This document shows positions 8,356 through 17,843 of a stretch of 64,000 bases of DNA, piece after piece. A model generated the notes under the pieces. That model saw nothing but the letters and a program-made list of their open reading frames with translations, had not been told where the DNA came from and searched no databases. Numbering within the stretch: the stretch's first letter is position 1; each line of letters opens with the position of its first letter. The stretch is from contig JBCCTQ010000008.1 in assembly GCA_039198225.1 (NCBI GenBank), positions 1 to 64,000 of the forward strand, read 5' to 3'. This DNA comes from JASJAR01 sp039198225. GTDB taxonomy: Bacteria > Pseudomonadota > Alphaproteobacteria > Rhodobacterales > Rhodobacteraceae. Made by a program: the position numbers and the translations under genes.

Positions 8356-8840
8356 GGCAGAACGATCCGGTGGGGGGCCGAGAAGAAGTATTCTTCGAGA
8401 TTGAGGTCTTCTCTTCCGCCGACCCGGTCGATCACAGCGAAAAGGCCCGGCGTGGACAAGGGTGTTAAAACCCCGTGCCAGGTGCCGCGAAGGTAGTTTA
8501 CGCCTTGGCCCGGAGCGGCCAGGAATGCCGCGGGCGTTCCCGGTACACCATCTTCGTCGGGGGCGACGACCACCAGAAACGGCTCCGCTTGCATCGGCAG
8601 AAATGCTTGGCTTCCCAGAGGATGACGCTCGACCATATCAAGGTCATAGGGAAGCTGGCGGGCCCTGGCATCAAAAACACTGATCCCGAGACACCCCTCC
8701 ACATCGAGTTTTGCCCGGTCGTGGTAACGCCCGCAGAGGCCCCGGTTGATAACCATGTCGGGCGCACCAGCCGCGTCGAGGACGTCGCCAAAAGGCGCGA
8801 AAGCTTCCGCCGAAAGCGGGCGCGCGACAATCTCGGTCAC
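8352..8840 (-). CDS. allA: Ureidoglycolate lyase
   Basis: This 162-aa protein belongs to the AllA family, which splits ureidoglycolate into glyoxylate and urea at the end of allantoin degradation. Diagnostic segments are LSAEAFAPFGDVLD at the N-terminus, VERHPLGSQAFLPM, FLVVVAPDEDG and GVNYLRGTWHGVLTPL, which form the cupin-type active site. Length and order fit the family without truncation. It overlaps the upstream PuuE-UraD gene and the downstream amidase by 4 bp each, so the three are one transcript running leftward. Confidence 0.92.
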   Translation of the reverse strand: MTEIVARPLSAEAFAPFGDVLDAAGAPDMVINRGLCGRYHDRAKLDVEGCLGISVFDARARQLPYDLDMVERHPLGSQAFLPMQAEPFLVVVAPDEDGVPGTPAAFLAAPGQGVNYLRGTWHGVLTPLSTPGLFAVIDRVGGREDLNLEEYFFSAPHRIVLP

Positions 8841-10255
8841 GGCAAGCGCTCCATGAGCCGCAATTCTGCGATCCGAACCACCTGTTCGCAGGCCTCGTTG
8901 AACTCGGTTTCGCGCCCATGGCCCAACCGACGTCGAAACGCGTCGAGGATCTCAGCCTTCGTATGGTCGCGGACGGCGATGATGAAAGGAAAGCCAAAGG
9001 CTTCCGTATACTGGGAATTGAGGCGGGTGAATTCCTCGCGCTCTTCGTCGGTGAGGGCGTCGAGCCCCGCGGAAGCCTGTTCGGCGGTCGAGGCGTCGGT
9101 GAGCCTTTTGGCGGCGGCGAGCTTGCCCGCGAGATCGGGGTGGGCCCGCAATACTGCCAACCTGTCAGGTTCGGGCGCGCTTCGAAACGCCCGGGCCATG
9201 GCTCCGGCAAACCCCCGCGCCGTGTCATGGGCTGGGCCAAGCTCAAGGGCGTGCGTCTTTTCGGCGACCCAGGGCGAATGCTCGAAAACATCTCCGAAAG
9301 CGGCGACCATCCCGTTCCGGTCCATCTCGCTCGGGCGGTCCCAATCGGGTGGTGGGTGGTGGTCTTTCCAGTAGGTGGCGATCTCGCCTCTTGTGACGAA
9401 CCACACATCTGGCTTGGCCTGCGCATGGGCAAGAAAACGTTTGAGCCCGGCGATGCGGCCCGGTTTGCCAGCAAGCCTGCAATGAAGGCCGAGCGACATG
9501 ATCTTCGGATGACCCGCCTCCCCGTCTTCATAGAGCGTGTCGAACGTGTCGCGGAGATAGGTGGAGTAATCCTCGCCCTGCCCAAAGCCCTGGGCACCGA
9601 TAAAGCGCGCGTCATTGGCGTCGAGCGTATAGGGCACGATCAACTGGTCTCGCCCGCCGTGGCGATGCCAATAGGGCAATTCGTCGGCATAGCTGTCGGC
9701 CACCCAATCAAACCCTCCGTCTGCGGTGGCAAGGTTGACCGTCTGCATCGACGCGCGGCCCGTATACCAGCCCCTGGGCCGGGTGCCCGTGATCTTTGCA
9801 TGGAGGTCAACCGCTTCGGCCATGTGGGCCCGTTCATCGGCCTCGGAGAAGTCTTTGTACTCGATCCAACGGAGCCCGTGGGAGGCAATCTCCCAGCCCG
9901 CATCTTTCATCGCCGCCACCTGTTCGGGGCCGCGCGCCATGGCGGATGTCACCCCAAAGACCGTGACGGGCATGTCTGCCAAAAGGCGGTGGAGGCGCCA
10001 GAACCCCGTCCGGGCGCCATAATCATACATGGTCTCCATGTTCCAATGGCGCTGGCCAGGCCAGTTTTGGGCGCCGATAATGTCGGAGAGAAAGGCCTCG
10101 GATTGGGCGTCGCCGTGTTCGAGGGAATATTCGCCGCCTTCTTCGTAATTCAGAACGATTTGAACGGCGATCTTCGCCCCGCCGGGCCATTCCGTGAGCG
10201 GGGACCGGGGACCGTAGCCGATCAGGTCGCGGGAATAGCGGGGAGGGGCAGCCAT
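8837..10255 (-). CDS. puuE: Bifunctional allantoinase (PuuE) / OHCU decarboxylase (UraD) fusion
   Basis: This 472-aa protein joins two ureide-pathway enzymes. Residues 1 to about 308 form a polysaccharide-deacetylase-fold PuuE-type allantoinase: YSRDLIGYGPRSPLTEWPGGAKIAVQ at the start, NYEEGGE, EIASHGLRW and IMSLGLHCRLAGKPGR. Residues from about 311 to the end are an OHCU decarboxylase: the catalytic His is in LRAHPDLAGKLA (His372), with LNSQYTEAFGFPFIIAV after it. The fusion covers OHCU to (S)-allantoin and allantoin to allantoate. It is the first gene of a coupled operon with allA and an amidase. No allantoate amidohydrolase or urate hydroxylase is in this window. The upstream 256 bp (10256-10511) hold no gene I can support, only a small GC hairpin (CCGCCCC/GGGGCGG) at 10432-10448. 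Confidence 0.93.
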   Translation of the reverse strand: MAAPPRYSRDLIGYGPRSPLTEWPGGAKIAVQIVLNYEEGGEYSLEHGDAQSEAFLSDIIGAQNWPGQRHWNMETMYDYGARTGFWRLHRLLADMPVTVFGVTSAMARGPEQVAAMKDAGWEIASHGLRWIEYKDFSEADERAHMAEAVDLHAKITGTRPRGWYTGRASMQTVNLATADGGFDWVADSYADELPYWHRHGGRDQLIVPYTLDANDARFIGAQGFGQGEDYSTYLRDTFDTLYEDGEAGHPKIMSLGLHCRLAGKPGRIAGLKRFLAHAQAKPDVWFVTRGEIATYWKDHHPPPDWDRPSEMDRNGMVAAFGDVFEHSPWVAEKTHALELGPAHDTARGFAGAMARAFRSAPEPDRLAVLRAHPDLAGKLAAAKRLTDASTAEQASAGLDALTDEEREEFTRLNSQYTEAFGFPFIIAVRDHTKAEILDAFRRRLGHGRETEFNEACEQVVRIAELRLMERLP

Positions 10256-10511
10256 GGGTGGGATCCTCTAGGTTCGGAAGAGCATGGTCGGGACGCGGAA
10301 GGAGAGCAAGGGGCGGGGTATAAGCCGTGTTATCGCAGTCTCGCCGGGGCGGCATCCGACGCAGGATCGTCGCGATTTATGTCCGACATCTTGTCGCTAC
10401 ATCTTTAGGAGGCGCCAACCGAAGCAAATCGCCGCCCCGAGGGGGCGGGACGGCGATGGCACGGCGCCTTCGGCTTGATTCCGTGCCGACCGCGCATCCT
10501 TGGAAGGAGCA

Positions 10512-11111
10512 CTAAAACCGCCGGTCTTCTTCGCGCTTAATTGAAAAGAGCGAGGTCGGGTACTGGCCCCCCACCTTCAATTCCGAAAACCGAAGCTCCG
10601 TCGTGTTGCCCGACCCATCCACCGTGCGCCAACCCACAAGCCGCACCGGATCGTCGCGGAATTTTAGCTCGATAAATCCGTATTCGGCGCGCTCTGGGTC
10701 TTGGGCGACCACGGTCGTCACCGGCCCGTCCACCCGGTGCCCCCGCACCATGCGGCGCCGCGAAAGGTCCACGTTGCGTTCGAGGATCAGGTTGAGCGGG
10801 GTCCGCCGCAACGGGTAGCGTTCGGCCGATTTCCGGTTCGATTTGCCGTCAAAGATCCCCACCTGGCCGCCGGATGCCAAAACCAAGACGTCGAGCGGAT
10901 CGTCATAGTCAAACCGCATCCGTCCCGGACGGTGCATAAAAAGCCGCCCCGTCGACCGGCTCCCGTCACCATTGACCTGTTCAAACCGCGCTTCGGCGGT
11001 CTCTAGCGAATTGAAATACCGCGAAATCCGGTCGAGCGATATTATCTGGGCCATGGCCGGGCGCGCCACCACGATGGCCGCTGCCGTTCCAAGGAATACA
11101 CGCCGTTTCAT
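10512..11111 (-). CDS. lolA: LolA-family outer-membrane lipoprotein carrier
   Basis: This 199-aa periplasmic protein has a cleavable signal (FLGTAAAIVVARPAMAQ) and then the LolA fold. Recognisable parts are SRYFNSLETAEARFEQVNGDG, GRLFMHRPGRMRFDYDDP and ELKFRDDPVRLVGWRTVDG. LolA accepts lipoproteins released by LolCDE and carries them to the outer membrane. The ATG at 11111 has GGAGG six bases upstream; a GTG directly before it is less well spaced. It follows ftsK at 92 bp in the same direction, the usual alphaproteobacterial order aminotransferase-ftsK-lolA. Confidence 0.9.
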   Translation of the reverse strand: MKRRVFLGTAAAIVVARPAMAQIISLDRISRYFNSLETAEARFEQVNGDGSRSTGRLFMHRPGRMRFDYDDPLDVLVLASGGQVGIFDGKSNRKSAERYPLRRTPLNLILERNVDLSRRRMVRGHRVDGPVTTVVAQDPERAEYGFIELKFRDDPVRLVGWRTVDGSGNTTELRFSELKVGGQYPTSLFSIKREEDRRF

Positions 11112-11203
11112 CACCTGCCTCCGTTTTCACCGATATAGGCAGAGCCAAGAGGATCTGCCATCGCTAGGCGATAACGGACCTGGCATCGGCGGGTGGCGGC
11201 CCC

Positions 11204-13915
11204 TTAGGCTTGCTCGGGCACCAGGATCTCGCGCTTGCCTACATGGTTGGCCGGTGAGACAAGCCCGTTTTCCTCCATCTGCTCTACGAGGCGGGCCGCC
11301 TTGTTGTAGCCGATGGCGAGCTTGCGCTGGATATAGGAGGTCGAGCATTTCCGGTCTTGGATCACGATCTGGACGGCCTGGTCATAGAGCGCGTCCTCCC
11401 CGTCGGTATTGCCGCCGAGACCCAGAACCGCGTCGATATCGCTTTCTTTGTCTTCGGCGGGCCCATCGACCACGCCGCCCACATAATCGGGCGGACCGAA
11501 GGCTTTGAGGAAATTCACGATCTCCTCGACCTCTTCGTCGGACACAAACGGACCGTGGACCCGGGTGATTTTTGCCCCACCGGCCATGTAGAGCATGTCG
11601 CCCATCCCGAGGAGCTGTTCGGCGCCTTGCTCGCCGAGGATCGTCCGGCTGTCGATCTTACCCGTCACCTGGAAAGAGATCCGGGTGGGGAAGTTGGCTT
11701 TGATCGTGCCGGTGATCACGTCGACCGATGGGCGTTGGGTGGCCATGATGAGGTGGATGCCCGAAGCCCGCGCCATCTGTGCCAGGCGTTGAATGCAAGC
11801 CTCGATCTCCTTGCCGGCCACCATCATGAGGTCGGCCATCTCATCGACGATCACGACGATGTAGGGGATCTTCTCGGGCGCGAATTCTTCCGTTTCAAAC
11901 ACCGGATCCCCGGTTTCGTCGTCAAATCCGGTTTGGACGGTGCGCGAGAACATCTCACCTTTCGAGAGCGCCTCGGCCACCCGGCCGTTATAGCCCTCGA
12001 TGTTCCGCACCCCCATTTTCGACATTTTGCGGTAGCGTTCCTCCATCTCGCCGACGACCCATTTCAAGGCCACCACGGCCTTTTTGGGGTCTGTCACCAC
12101 CGGCGACAGAAGATGCGGGATCCCGTCATAGACGCTGAGTTCGAGCATCTTGGGGTCGATCATGATGAGGCGGCAATCTTCCGGCGTGAGCCGATAGAGA
12201 AGGCTCATGATCATCGTGTTGATCGCCACCGATTTACCCGAGCCTGTGGTCCCCGCGATGAGGAGGTGGGGCATTTTGGCAAGGTTCGCGACCACCGGAT
12301 CGCCGCCGATGTTTTTGCCCAAGGCCAGCGGCAATCGGTGATGCCCGTCGCCGTATTCCTGGCTCGAAAGGATCTCGCGCAAGACCACCTTTTCGCGGTT
12401 CTCGTTCGGAAGCTCGATGCCGATGACGCTCCGGCCGGGCACGGTAGAAACCCGCGCCGAAAGGGCCGACATCGAGCGGGCGATATCGTCCGAAAGCCCG
12501 ATCACACGGCTCGCCTTGAGGCCGGGGGCGGGTTCAAGCTCGTACATCGTCACCACGGGGCCCGGGCGGACGCTCACGATGTCGCCCCGCACGCCATAAT
12601 CATCGAGCACGCTTTCAAGCATCCGGGCGTTTTCTTCGAGGGCCGCGTCCGAAAGGTGATGCCGCTCGATCCGTTCAGGATCGGAGAGAAGGCCGAGGGG
12701 GGGCAATTCGTAGCCACGATCTGCCTCTTCAAAGGCAAATTCCGGTTGCGCCTCGGCCCGGGCGCGGGCGGAGATCTTCCGCCGCGGCCGGCCCGATTGC
12801 ACGACAGCCTTGGTTTCCGGCACGGGCACGCGGCTCGAGCCGAAGGCCGGTGCGGGCGGGATGGCCGGTTGATCGACCAATTCGGGTTCCGGCATCATCT
12901 CGGGGAAATCGGCCTCGGCCGAGGCCACGCCGCTTGCGCCGGGCAAGATCATCGGACCTGGGCCCCGGGCCAGGGGCGGCTCGCTCCGCGCATTGTGGAC
13001 GTTGGGCTGGCTCACCCGCGACCGGATCACATCCGCGATCCGTGCCCTGATCCGCTCGTCGCTTTCCGCACCGGCTTCGGCCGGCTCGTCTTCGATGGGG
13101 GCCCGTTTCAAAAGACCAGGGAGCTTTGCGAGAAGCCCGCTAGACCTTTCGGCTTCGTCAGGTGCCGTTGCCGTTCCGCGGAGCGCGGGCGATCCGGTCT
13201 CGGGAAGGGGTTCGGCCTCGGCGGGGGTCCGTGCCCAAAGACCTGAGAGCAAGCGGCCGATGCCCCGAAGACCGCGCCAAGCCAGCGCCAACGCCACCGC
13301 ATAGACCATCACGACGCTGCGAAGGAGGAAACGCGACAGCCGCCAAAGCTCGTCGCGCGTGAAACCGAGAACGAAGGCTCCCATGGCCAAGGCACCGACA
13401 AAACTCAAAAACGCCATGGCTTTCAGCCCGATTGCCGCGCCGACGGGGGCGACCCCCAAGACCGCGCCAAGCACCGTGTCGCCAAAAAGACCACCAAGTC
13501 CAAAGGAATGGGTCCAGGTCGCCACCGGCACATGGGTCGAGGCGTAAACCGAGACGAGCGCCACCCCGATGGGGGCAAAGATCAGCCGCCCGGCCCAACG
13601 TTCGGCTCCCGTATGGGCGACGAACCGCACGCCCCAGACCAACAACAGCAGCGTCAGCGCCCAGGCGCCGAACCCGATGATGATGCTGAGCGGCGAGGCG
13701 ATAGCGGCCCCGATCCGGCCGAGATAATTCGCCGCCGGTTCGTCGGTGACGCTGAGCCAACTTGGATCTTCCGGAGTGTAGCTCCAGAGAAGAAGCGCCA
13801 TCGCGACGCCCAGCCCCAGAAGGGCAAAGCCCACAAGCTCGCGCCCGCGGCGCTCGATCACCTCTTGGGTGTCGGCGTCAAACAATGGATCCCTCGGACG
13901 TGTGGTCATGGCCAT
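11204..13915 (-). CDS. ftsK: DNA translocase FtsK
   Basis: This 903-aa divisome protein pumps chromosome ends across the septum and activates XerCD at dif. The N-terminal part (about residues 25-215) has four or five membrane helices. A Pro/Glu-rich linker follows to about residue 415. The RecA-like motor has Walker A GTTGSGKS at about residues 555-562, Walker B-type VVIVDEMADLMM, and ATQRPSVDVITGTIKANFPTR (written here in pieces: ATQRPSVDVI, then KANFPTRI). The C-terminal winged-helix gamma domain that reads KOPS is present (STSYIQRKLAIGYNKAARLV). The ATG at 13915 has AGGAAA 7 bases upstream. It starts 11 bp after the aminotransferase stop, so the two are cotranscribed. Confidence 0.96.
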   Translation of the reverse strand: MAMTTRPRDPLFDADTQEVIERRGRELVGFALLGLGVAMALLLWSYTPEDPSWLSVTDEPAANYLGRIGAAIASPLSIIIGFGAWALTLLLLVWGVRFVAHTGAERWAGRLIFAPIGVALVSVYASTHVPVATWTHSFGLGGLFGDTVLGAVLGVAPVGAAIGLKAMAFLSFVGALAMGAFVLGFTRDELWRLSRFLLRSVVMVYAVALALAWRGLRGIGRLLSGLWARTPAEAEPLPETGSPALRGTATAPDEAERSSGLLAKLPGLLKRAPIEDEPAEAGAESDERIRARIADVIRSRVSQPNVHNARSEPPLARGPGPMILPGASGVASAEADFPEMMPEPELVDQPAIPPAPAFGSSRVPVPETKAVVQSGRPRRKISARARAEAQPEFAFEEADRGYELPPLGLLSDPERIERHHLSDAALEENARMLESVLDDYGVRGDIVSVRPGPVVTMYELEPAPGLKASRVIGLSDDIARSMSALSARVSTVPGRSVIGIELPNENREKVVLREILSSQEYGDGHHRLPLALGKNIGGDPVVANLAKMPHLLIAGTTGSGKSVAINTMIMSLLYRLTPEDCRLIMIDPKMLELSVYDGIPHLLSPVVTDPKKAVVALKWVVGEMEERYRKMSKMGVRNIEGYNGRVAEALSKGEMFSRTVQTGFDDETGDPVFETEEFAPEKIPYIVVIVDEMADLMMVAGKEIEACIQRLAQMARASGIHLIMATQRPSVDVITGTIKANFPTRISFQVTGKIDSRTILGEQGAEQLLGMGDMLYMAGGAKITRVHGPFVSDEEVEEIVNFLKAFGPPDYVGGVVDGPAEDKESDIDAVLGLGGNTDGEDALYDQAVQIVIQDRKCSTSYIQRKLAIGYNKAARLVEQMEENGLVSPANHVGKREILVPEQA

Positions 13916-13926
13916 GGCGCGTTTCC

Positions 13927-15096
13927 TCACTGGTAGAGACAGTCGCGGATCTTGGTGAGCCCGCGTTCGGTTTCATCTTCAGGCGTCACGAGCGCGACGC
14001 GTATGTAGGGTTTGCCGGGATTGCCGGCGTCAGTGTCACGGGCGAGATAGGCGCCGGGCAAGACCCGGACGCCAGTTTCGGTCCAAAGCTTGATTGTCGC
14101 CGCTTCACCGTCTTCGACCGGAAGCCAGAGGAAAAATCCCGCCTCTGGCGCGGCGCAGCCATCGACCCCGTCAAACACCCCGTCGGCAATGTCGTATTTT
14201 GCCCGGTACCGATCGCGGCTTTCGTCCACATGGGCTTCGTCGGCCCAAGCGGCCTCGGCGGCGCGTTGGAGCGGAAGCGGGAGAGGCGCCCCGGCATAGG
14301 CGCGAAGTTGGCGGATGCGCGCGATGTTTTTCGGCCCCGAGGCGACAAATCCCGACCGGAGCCCCGGGAGGTTTGAGCGCTTAGACAGCGAGTGAAACGC
14401 AACGACCCGTTCTGGATCGCCGCCCGCTTCCAATGCGCCAGGCGGCGGGAAATGCCGCCAAACCTCGGAATAGCACTCATCGGCGAAAACGATAAAATCG
14501 TGCCGCTCGGCGAGGGCCAAAAGCGCGTCCCAATAGGCTTTGTCGGCCACCGCACCCTGGGGATTGGACGGCGAGCACAGATAGGCCACCGCCACGCGGT
14601 CCAAAAGATCCGCGGGCAAGGCCGCAAAGTCGGGTAGAAACCCGGTCTCCCGCGTGGCGGGCACATAGATCGGCTCTGCGCCCACGGTGAGGGCTGCCAC
14701 CGCATAGACCTGATAGAACGGGTTTGGGATCAGGACCGCCGGGCGCGCGCGCGCCTTTGCTTCGGGGCAGAGGGCAATGGCGGCGTTGAACAGCCCTTCG
14801 CGCGTGCCGTTGAGCGCCATGATCTGACTTTGAGGATCGACCGTCACGCCGTAGCGGCGATAAAGCCAGGCGGCGATGGCCTCCAGGAGTTCCGGCGTTC
14901 CCTCATTCGGGGGATAGCGGCTGAACTCATGGCCATGGGCGGCGATCGCCTCGAGGATTGCAGGGGGAAAGGCATGGCGCGGCTCGCCAATCGTCATCTG
15001 AACGACATCGCCGCCCGGCCCATGGCCGTCGAGCAATGCGCGCAGACGCGGGAACGCGTATTCCGGTAGGTCCGAAAACCGCTCGGGGTAATCCAT
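13927..15096 (-). CDS. Class I/II PLP-dependent aminotransferase (DapC-like)
   Basis: This 389-aa fold-type I aminotransferase has the PLP-binding lysine in HSLSKRSNLPGLRSGF (Lys239). Other active-site segments are GEPRHAFPP, NGTREGLF, IPNPFYQVY, CSPSNPQGAV and the Asp of VFADECYSE. It most resembles the aminotransferases annotated as succinyldiaminopimelate transaminases in alphaproteobacteria, but substrate specificity in this family is poorly predictable. The ATG at 15096 is chosen over a TTG one codon upstream. It lies immediately upstream of ftsK and is probably the first gene of that unit. Confidence 0.85.
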   Translation of the reverse strand: MDYPERFSDLPEYAFPRLRALLDGHGPGGDVVQMTIGEPRHAFPPAILEAIAAHGHEFSRYPPNEGTPELLEAIAAWLYRRYGVTVDPQSQIMALNGTREGLFNAAIALCPEAKARARPAVLIPNPFYQVYAVAALTVGAEPIYVPATRETGFLPDFAALPADLLDRVAVAYLCSPSNPQGAVADKAYWDALLALAERHDFIVFADECYSEVWRHFPPPGALEAGGDPERVVAFHSLSKRSNLPGLRSGFVASGPKNIARIRQLRAYAGAPLPLPLQRAAEAAWADEAHVDESRDRYRAKYDIADGVFDGVDGCAAPEAGFFLWLPVEDGEAATIKLWTETGVRVLPGAYLARDTDAGNPGKPYIRVALVTPEDETERGLTKIRDCLYQ

Positions 15097-15212
15097 CAAC
15101 TGCCTCGGTTCGGGGTCGTCTCGCCCCTTTCTTGAGAGAGTAGCCCGGCGAAGGCCCTAAGGTCCAGAATTTCCGGCTGGATTTCCGGAGGGCTGCGAGC
15201 AGCTTGTGGCTT

Positions 15213-16535
15213 TTAGGCCAAGACCTGCTCGGCCGCGGCGCCAAACCGGAGGAGATTGGCGTCCCGTCCCGGCCCCATTTGCGCCATCACCCCCACCGAC
15301 GGCACCCCGGTGGGCAAGGTCAGCGCGCAAAGGCCAAGAATATTGGCGATGCGGGTGTTGCGAAGGGCGAGGAGGTTGGCCTTGGCATAGGCCGCGTCGT
15401 CAGAAAGGAGGGTTGCGGCCTTGGGTGGCAAGATCGGGCAGGTCGGCAGAAGGACCACGTCATATCCCGCAACCGCGGCCCCATAACCCCGGCGGAGCAC
15501 GTCGAGCCGCGTCCAACCGGCCACGTAATCTGCCGCCGACATCTCCGCACCGCCGCGAAACCGCTCGCGGATCTGATGGAACATCACATCCGGATTCGCT
15601 TCGATGGTCTCGCGCCAGATCGCGTAGGCCTCCGGCGCAACGATGGCCGACAGCGCCAGCGCTTCATCGATAAGGTCGAGGGCCGCGTGTTCGAGCAAAG
15701 CACCCGCTTCAGCGAGCCGGGCAAGGGTGTTTTCAAAGCCAGACCCCACGCTCGGATCAAGCTCGGTGGTGGCGACCCCTTCCAAAACGAGGCACCGCGC
15801 GCCTTTAAGGCCCGCATCGGTCAGGTCGGCAGCGGGCCCGCCCATGACGCTGAGCGCCAGGGCCGCGTCTTCGACGGTTTTGGTGATGGGCCCCACCGTA
15901 TCGAGCCGGGGTGACAGCGGCACGACCCCATCGAGCGGCAAGAGCCCATGGGTGGTTTTGAGCCCCACGAGGTCGTTCCAGGCCGCCGGGATACGGACCG
16001 ATCCGGCCGTGTCTGATCCGATTGCCAAAGGTGCGAGACCATGGGCCACTGATGCCGCCGCCCCCGATGAGGACCCGCCAGGGAGCGCTTCGGGATCGTG
16101 GATATTGGGCGGCGTTCCGACGACCGGGTTCAGCCCCAACCCAGAAAATGCCAGCTCCGACATGTGGGTTTTCCCGAGCGAGACGACGCCCCGAGACGCG
16201 GCCTCAAAGACCACATTCGCGTCGCGCTCGGGGGTGCGTCCTTCTAAAAGCCGCGATCCAGCCTCGGTGGCGGTGCCAGCGGTGTCAAAGAGGTCTTTCC
16301 AAGACACCGGCACCCCGTCGAGGGGATGGCGACGCGTGCCGGCCGCCGCGCGCGCTTTCGCAGCCAGGGCCTCAGCCTTGGCGCGTTCGGCCATGGTGCG
16401 GGCATAAATGTCGGGGCCTGATGGATGGCGTCCAATCGCATCAAGATAGGCGTCGGCTAGGACGACCGGATCGACCGCGCCGCTCGCTATGCCCCGCCCG
16501 ACGGCGCTCGCGCTTGCCTTCAGCCAATCGTCCAT
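15213..16535 (-). CDS. Amidase-signature family protein
   Basis: This 440-aa amidase has the full catalytic set: Lys80 in VSWKDLFDT, the GGSSSGAAASVA loop at about residues 153-164, and the nucleophilic Ser179 in DTAGSVRIPAA. It is related to, but clearly different from, the amidase at 7018-8355. Substrates of this family range from GatA-type glutaminyl-tRNA to small amides; absence of gatC/gatB here and its low GatA-likeness argue against tRNA amidation. It points the same way as the aminotransferase, ftsK and lolA genes, 116 bp upstream of them, and diverges from the UbiH-type gene with 81 bp between them. Confidence 0.88.
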   Translation of the reverse strand: MDDWLKASASAVGRGIASGAVDPVVLADAYLDAIGRHPSGPDIYARTMAERAKAEALAAKARAAAGTRRHPLDGVPVSWKDLFDTAGTATEAGSRLLEGRTPERDANVVFEAASRGVVSLGKTHMSELAFSGLGLNPVVGTPPNIHDPEALPGGSSSGAAASVAHGLAPLAIGSDTAGSVRIPAAWNDLVGLKTTHGLLPLDGVVPLSPRLDTVGPITKTVEDAALALSVMGGPAADLTDAGLKGARCLVLEGVATTELDPSVGSGFENTLARLAEAGALLEHAALDLIDEALALSAIVAPEAYAIWRETIEANPDVMFHQIRERFRGGAEMSAADYVAGWTRLDVLRRGYGAAVAGYDVVLLPTCPILPPKAATLLSDDAAYAKANLLALRNTRIANILGLCALTLPTGVPSVGVMAQMGPGRDANLLRFGAAAEQVLA

Positions 16536-16616
16536 GCTGCCACCCCCGTTTGGCCCCGAGACCTAGCGACCGAACGACCTATCGACAATGGCGGGGCGCA
16601 CGCCAATTTCTGCCCC

Positions 16617-17843
16617 ATGGAGTTTGACAGCGATATCGCGATTGCGGGCGGCGGGCTCAACGGAACGGCCCTGGCCCTGGCGCTTGCCCGCTCGGGGCTA
16701 ACCGTGGCCATTGTCGACCCGGCGCCAGCAGCCAGGCGGAAAAAGCGCGGGTTTGATGGGCGGTCTTACGCGATGGCGGTTGCCTCGTGCCGCGTATTGG
16801 CCGGGCTTGGGCTCTGGGACGCCCTCGCACCGGGCGCCCAGCCCATCCACGAGATCAAGGTGTCCGACGGCCGACCGGGGCAGGGGCCTTCGCCCCTGAT
16901 GCTCGAATTTGACCATGCCGAACTCGAGGAAGGCCCGATGGGCCACATGGTCGAAGACCGCCACCTCCGCCCGACGCTCCTCAATGCCGTCGAACAGGAG
17001 AGCCGTATCAAACGGTTCGACAAGATTTCCGTCGAGGGGCATGCTGCTACGCCGGGCGGTGTGGAGATAAGCCTCTCAAACCGGAAAACGCTCCGGGCGA
17101 AGTGCCTCGTGGCCGCCGATGGCCGGGAAAGCCCGACCCGCGCCCGGGCCGGGATCGCCCGCGTGACTTGGAAATATGGTCAAACCGCGCTTGTTTGCGC
17201 CATAGGCCACGAGCTTACTCACCAAGGGATCGCCCACCAGTTCTTCATGCCGTCGGGGCCCCTCGCGGTATTGCCCTTGCGGGAGAATCACGCCTCCATC
17301 GTCTGGACCGAGCGGACTGGGTTTGCCGAAGAGATCAACGCGCTTCCGGAGGAGGACTATCTCGACATCCTGCGCCCGCGCTTTGGGTCATTTCTCGGCG
17401 AGATCAGCCTCGCGGGCGATCGCTACACTTATCCGTTAGGCCTTTCGCTGGCCCATTCATTTGTCGCCGACCGGGTGGCCCTTCTTGGCGATGCGGCCCA
17501 TGGCGTCCATCCAATTGCCGGGCAAGGCCTCAATGCGGGGCTGCGCGACGTCGCGGCCTTGGCGGAAGTGCTCGTCGATGCCCATCGGCGGGGCGAAGAT
17601 ATCGGGCGAGGCGAGGTTCTGGAACGCTACCAGCAATGGCGGCGGTTCGATGCGACGGCCTTGGCCCTGGCCACCGACGGGTTCAACCGGCTCTTTTCGA
17701 ACGACAACGCGATCCTCCGGCTCGGGCGGGGCCTCGGCCTTGGTGGCGTGGGCGCGATCGCAGTGCTTCGGCGGGGCTTTATGCGAGAAGCGGCGGGGCT
17801 CAACGGCACCTTGCCGCGTCTGGCCGCCGGTCAGACCCTTTAG
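16617..17843 (+). CDS. UbiH/UbiF/VisC-type FAD-dependent hydroxylase
   Basis: This 408-aa flavoprotein monooxygenase belongs to the family that hydroxylates the ubiquinone ring. The N-terminal Rossmann motif is IAIAGGGLNGTALALALARSG. The second FAD motif is GDAAHGVHPIAGQGLNAGLRD (read in parts GDAAHGVHPIAGQG and LNAGLRDVAAL), and the DG-type motif is CLVAADGRESPTR. Alphaproteobacteria use variable sets (UbiH, UbiF, UbiL, UbiM) for C1, C5 and C6, so the position modified cannot be assigned by eye. The ATG at 16617 has no strong ribosome binding site. Its stop overlaps the convergent Trm112-type gene by 4 bp. Confidence 0.87.
   Translation: MEFDSDIAIAGGGLNGTALALALARSGLTVAIVDPAPAARRKKRGFDGRSYAMAVASCRVLAGLGLWDALAPGAQPIHEIKVSDGRPGQGPSPLMLEFDHAELEEGPMGHMVEDRHLRPTLLNAVEQESRIKRFDKISVEGHAATPGGVEISLSNRKTLRAKCLVAADGRESPTRARAGIARVTWKYGQTALVCAIGHELTHQGIAHQFFMPSGPLAVLPLRENHASIVWTERTGFAEEINALPEEDYLDILRPRFGSFLGEISLAGDRYTYPLGLSLAHSFVADRVALLGDAAHGVHPIAGQGLNAGLRDVAALAEVLVDAHRRGEDIGRGEVLERYQQWRRFDATALALATDGFNRLFSNDNAILRLGRGLGLGGVGAIAVLRRGFMREAAGLNGTLPRLAAGQTL

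Noticed and set aside
10256..10511. Small open frames in the gap between puuE and lolA
   Set aside because: Arg/Gly-rich, no ribosome binding site and no recognisable protein; only a short GC hairpin without a T-run is present.
11357..13246. 629-codon open frame antisense to ftsK
   Set aside because: His/Asp/Arg-rich composition typical of antisense GC shadows; ftsK has complete domains on the opposite strand.
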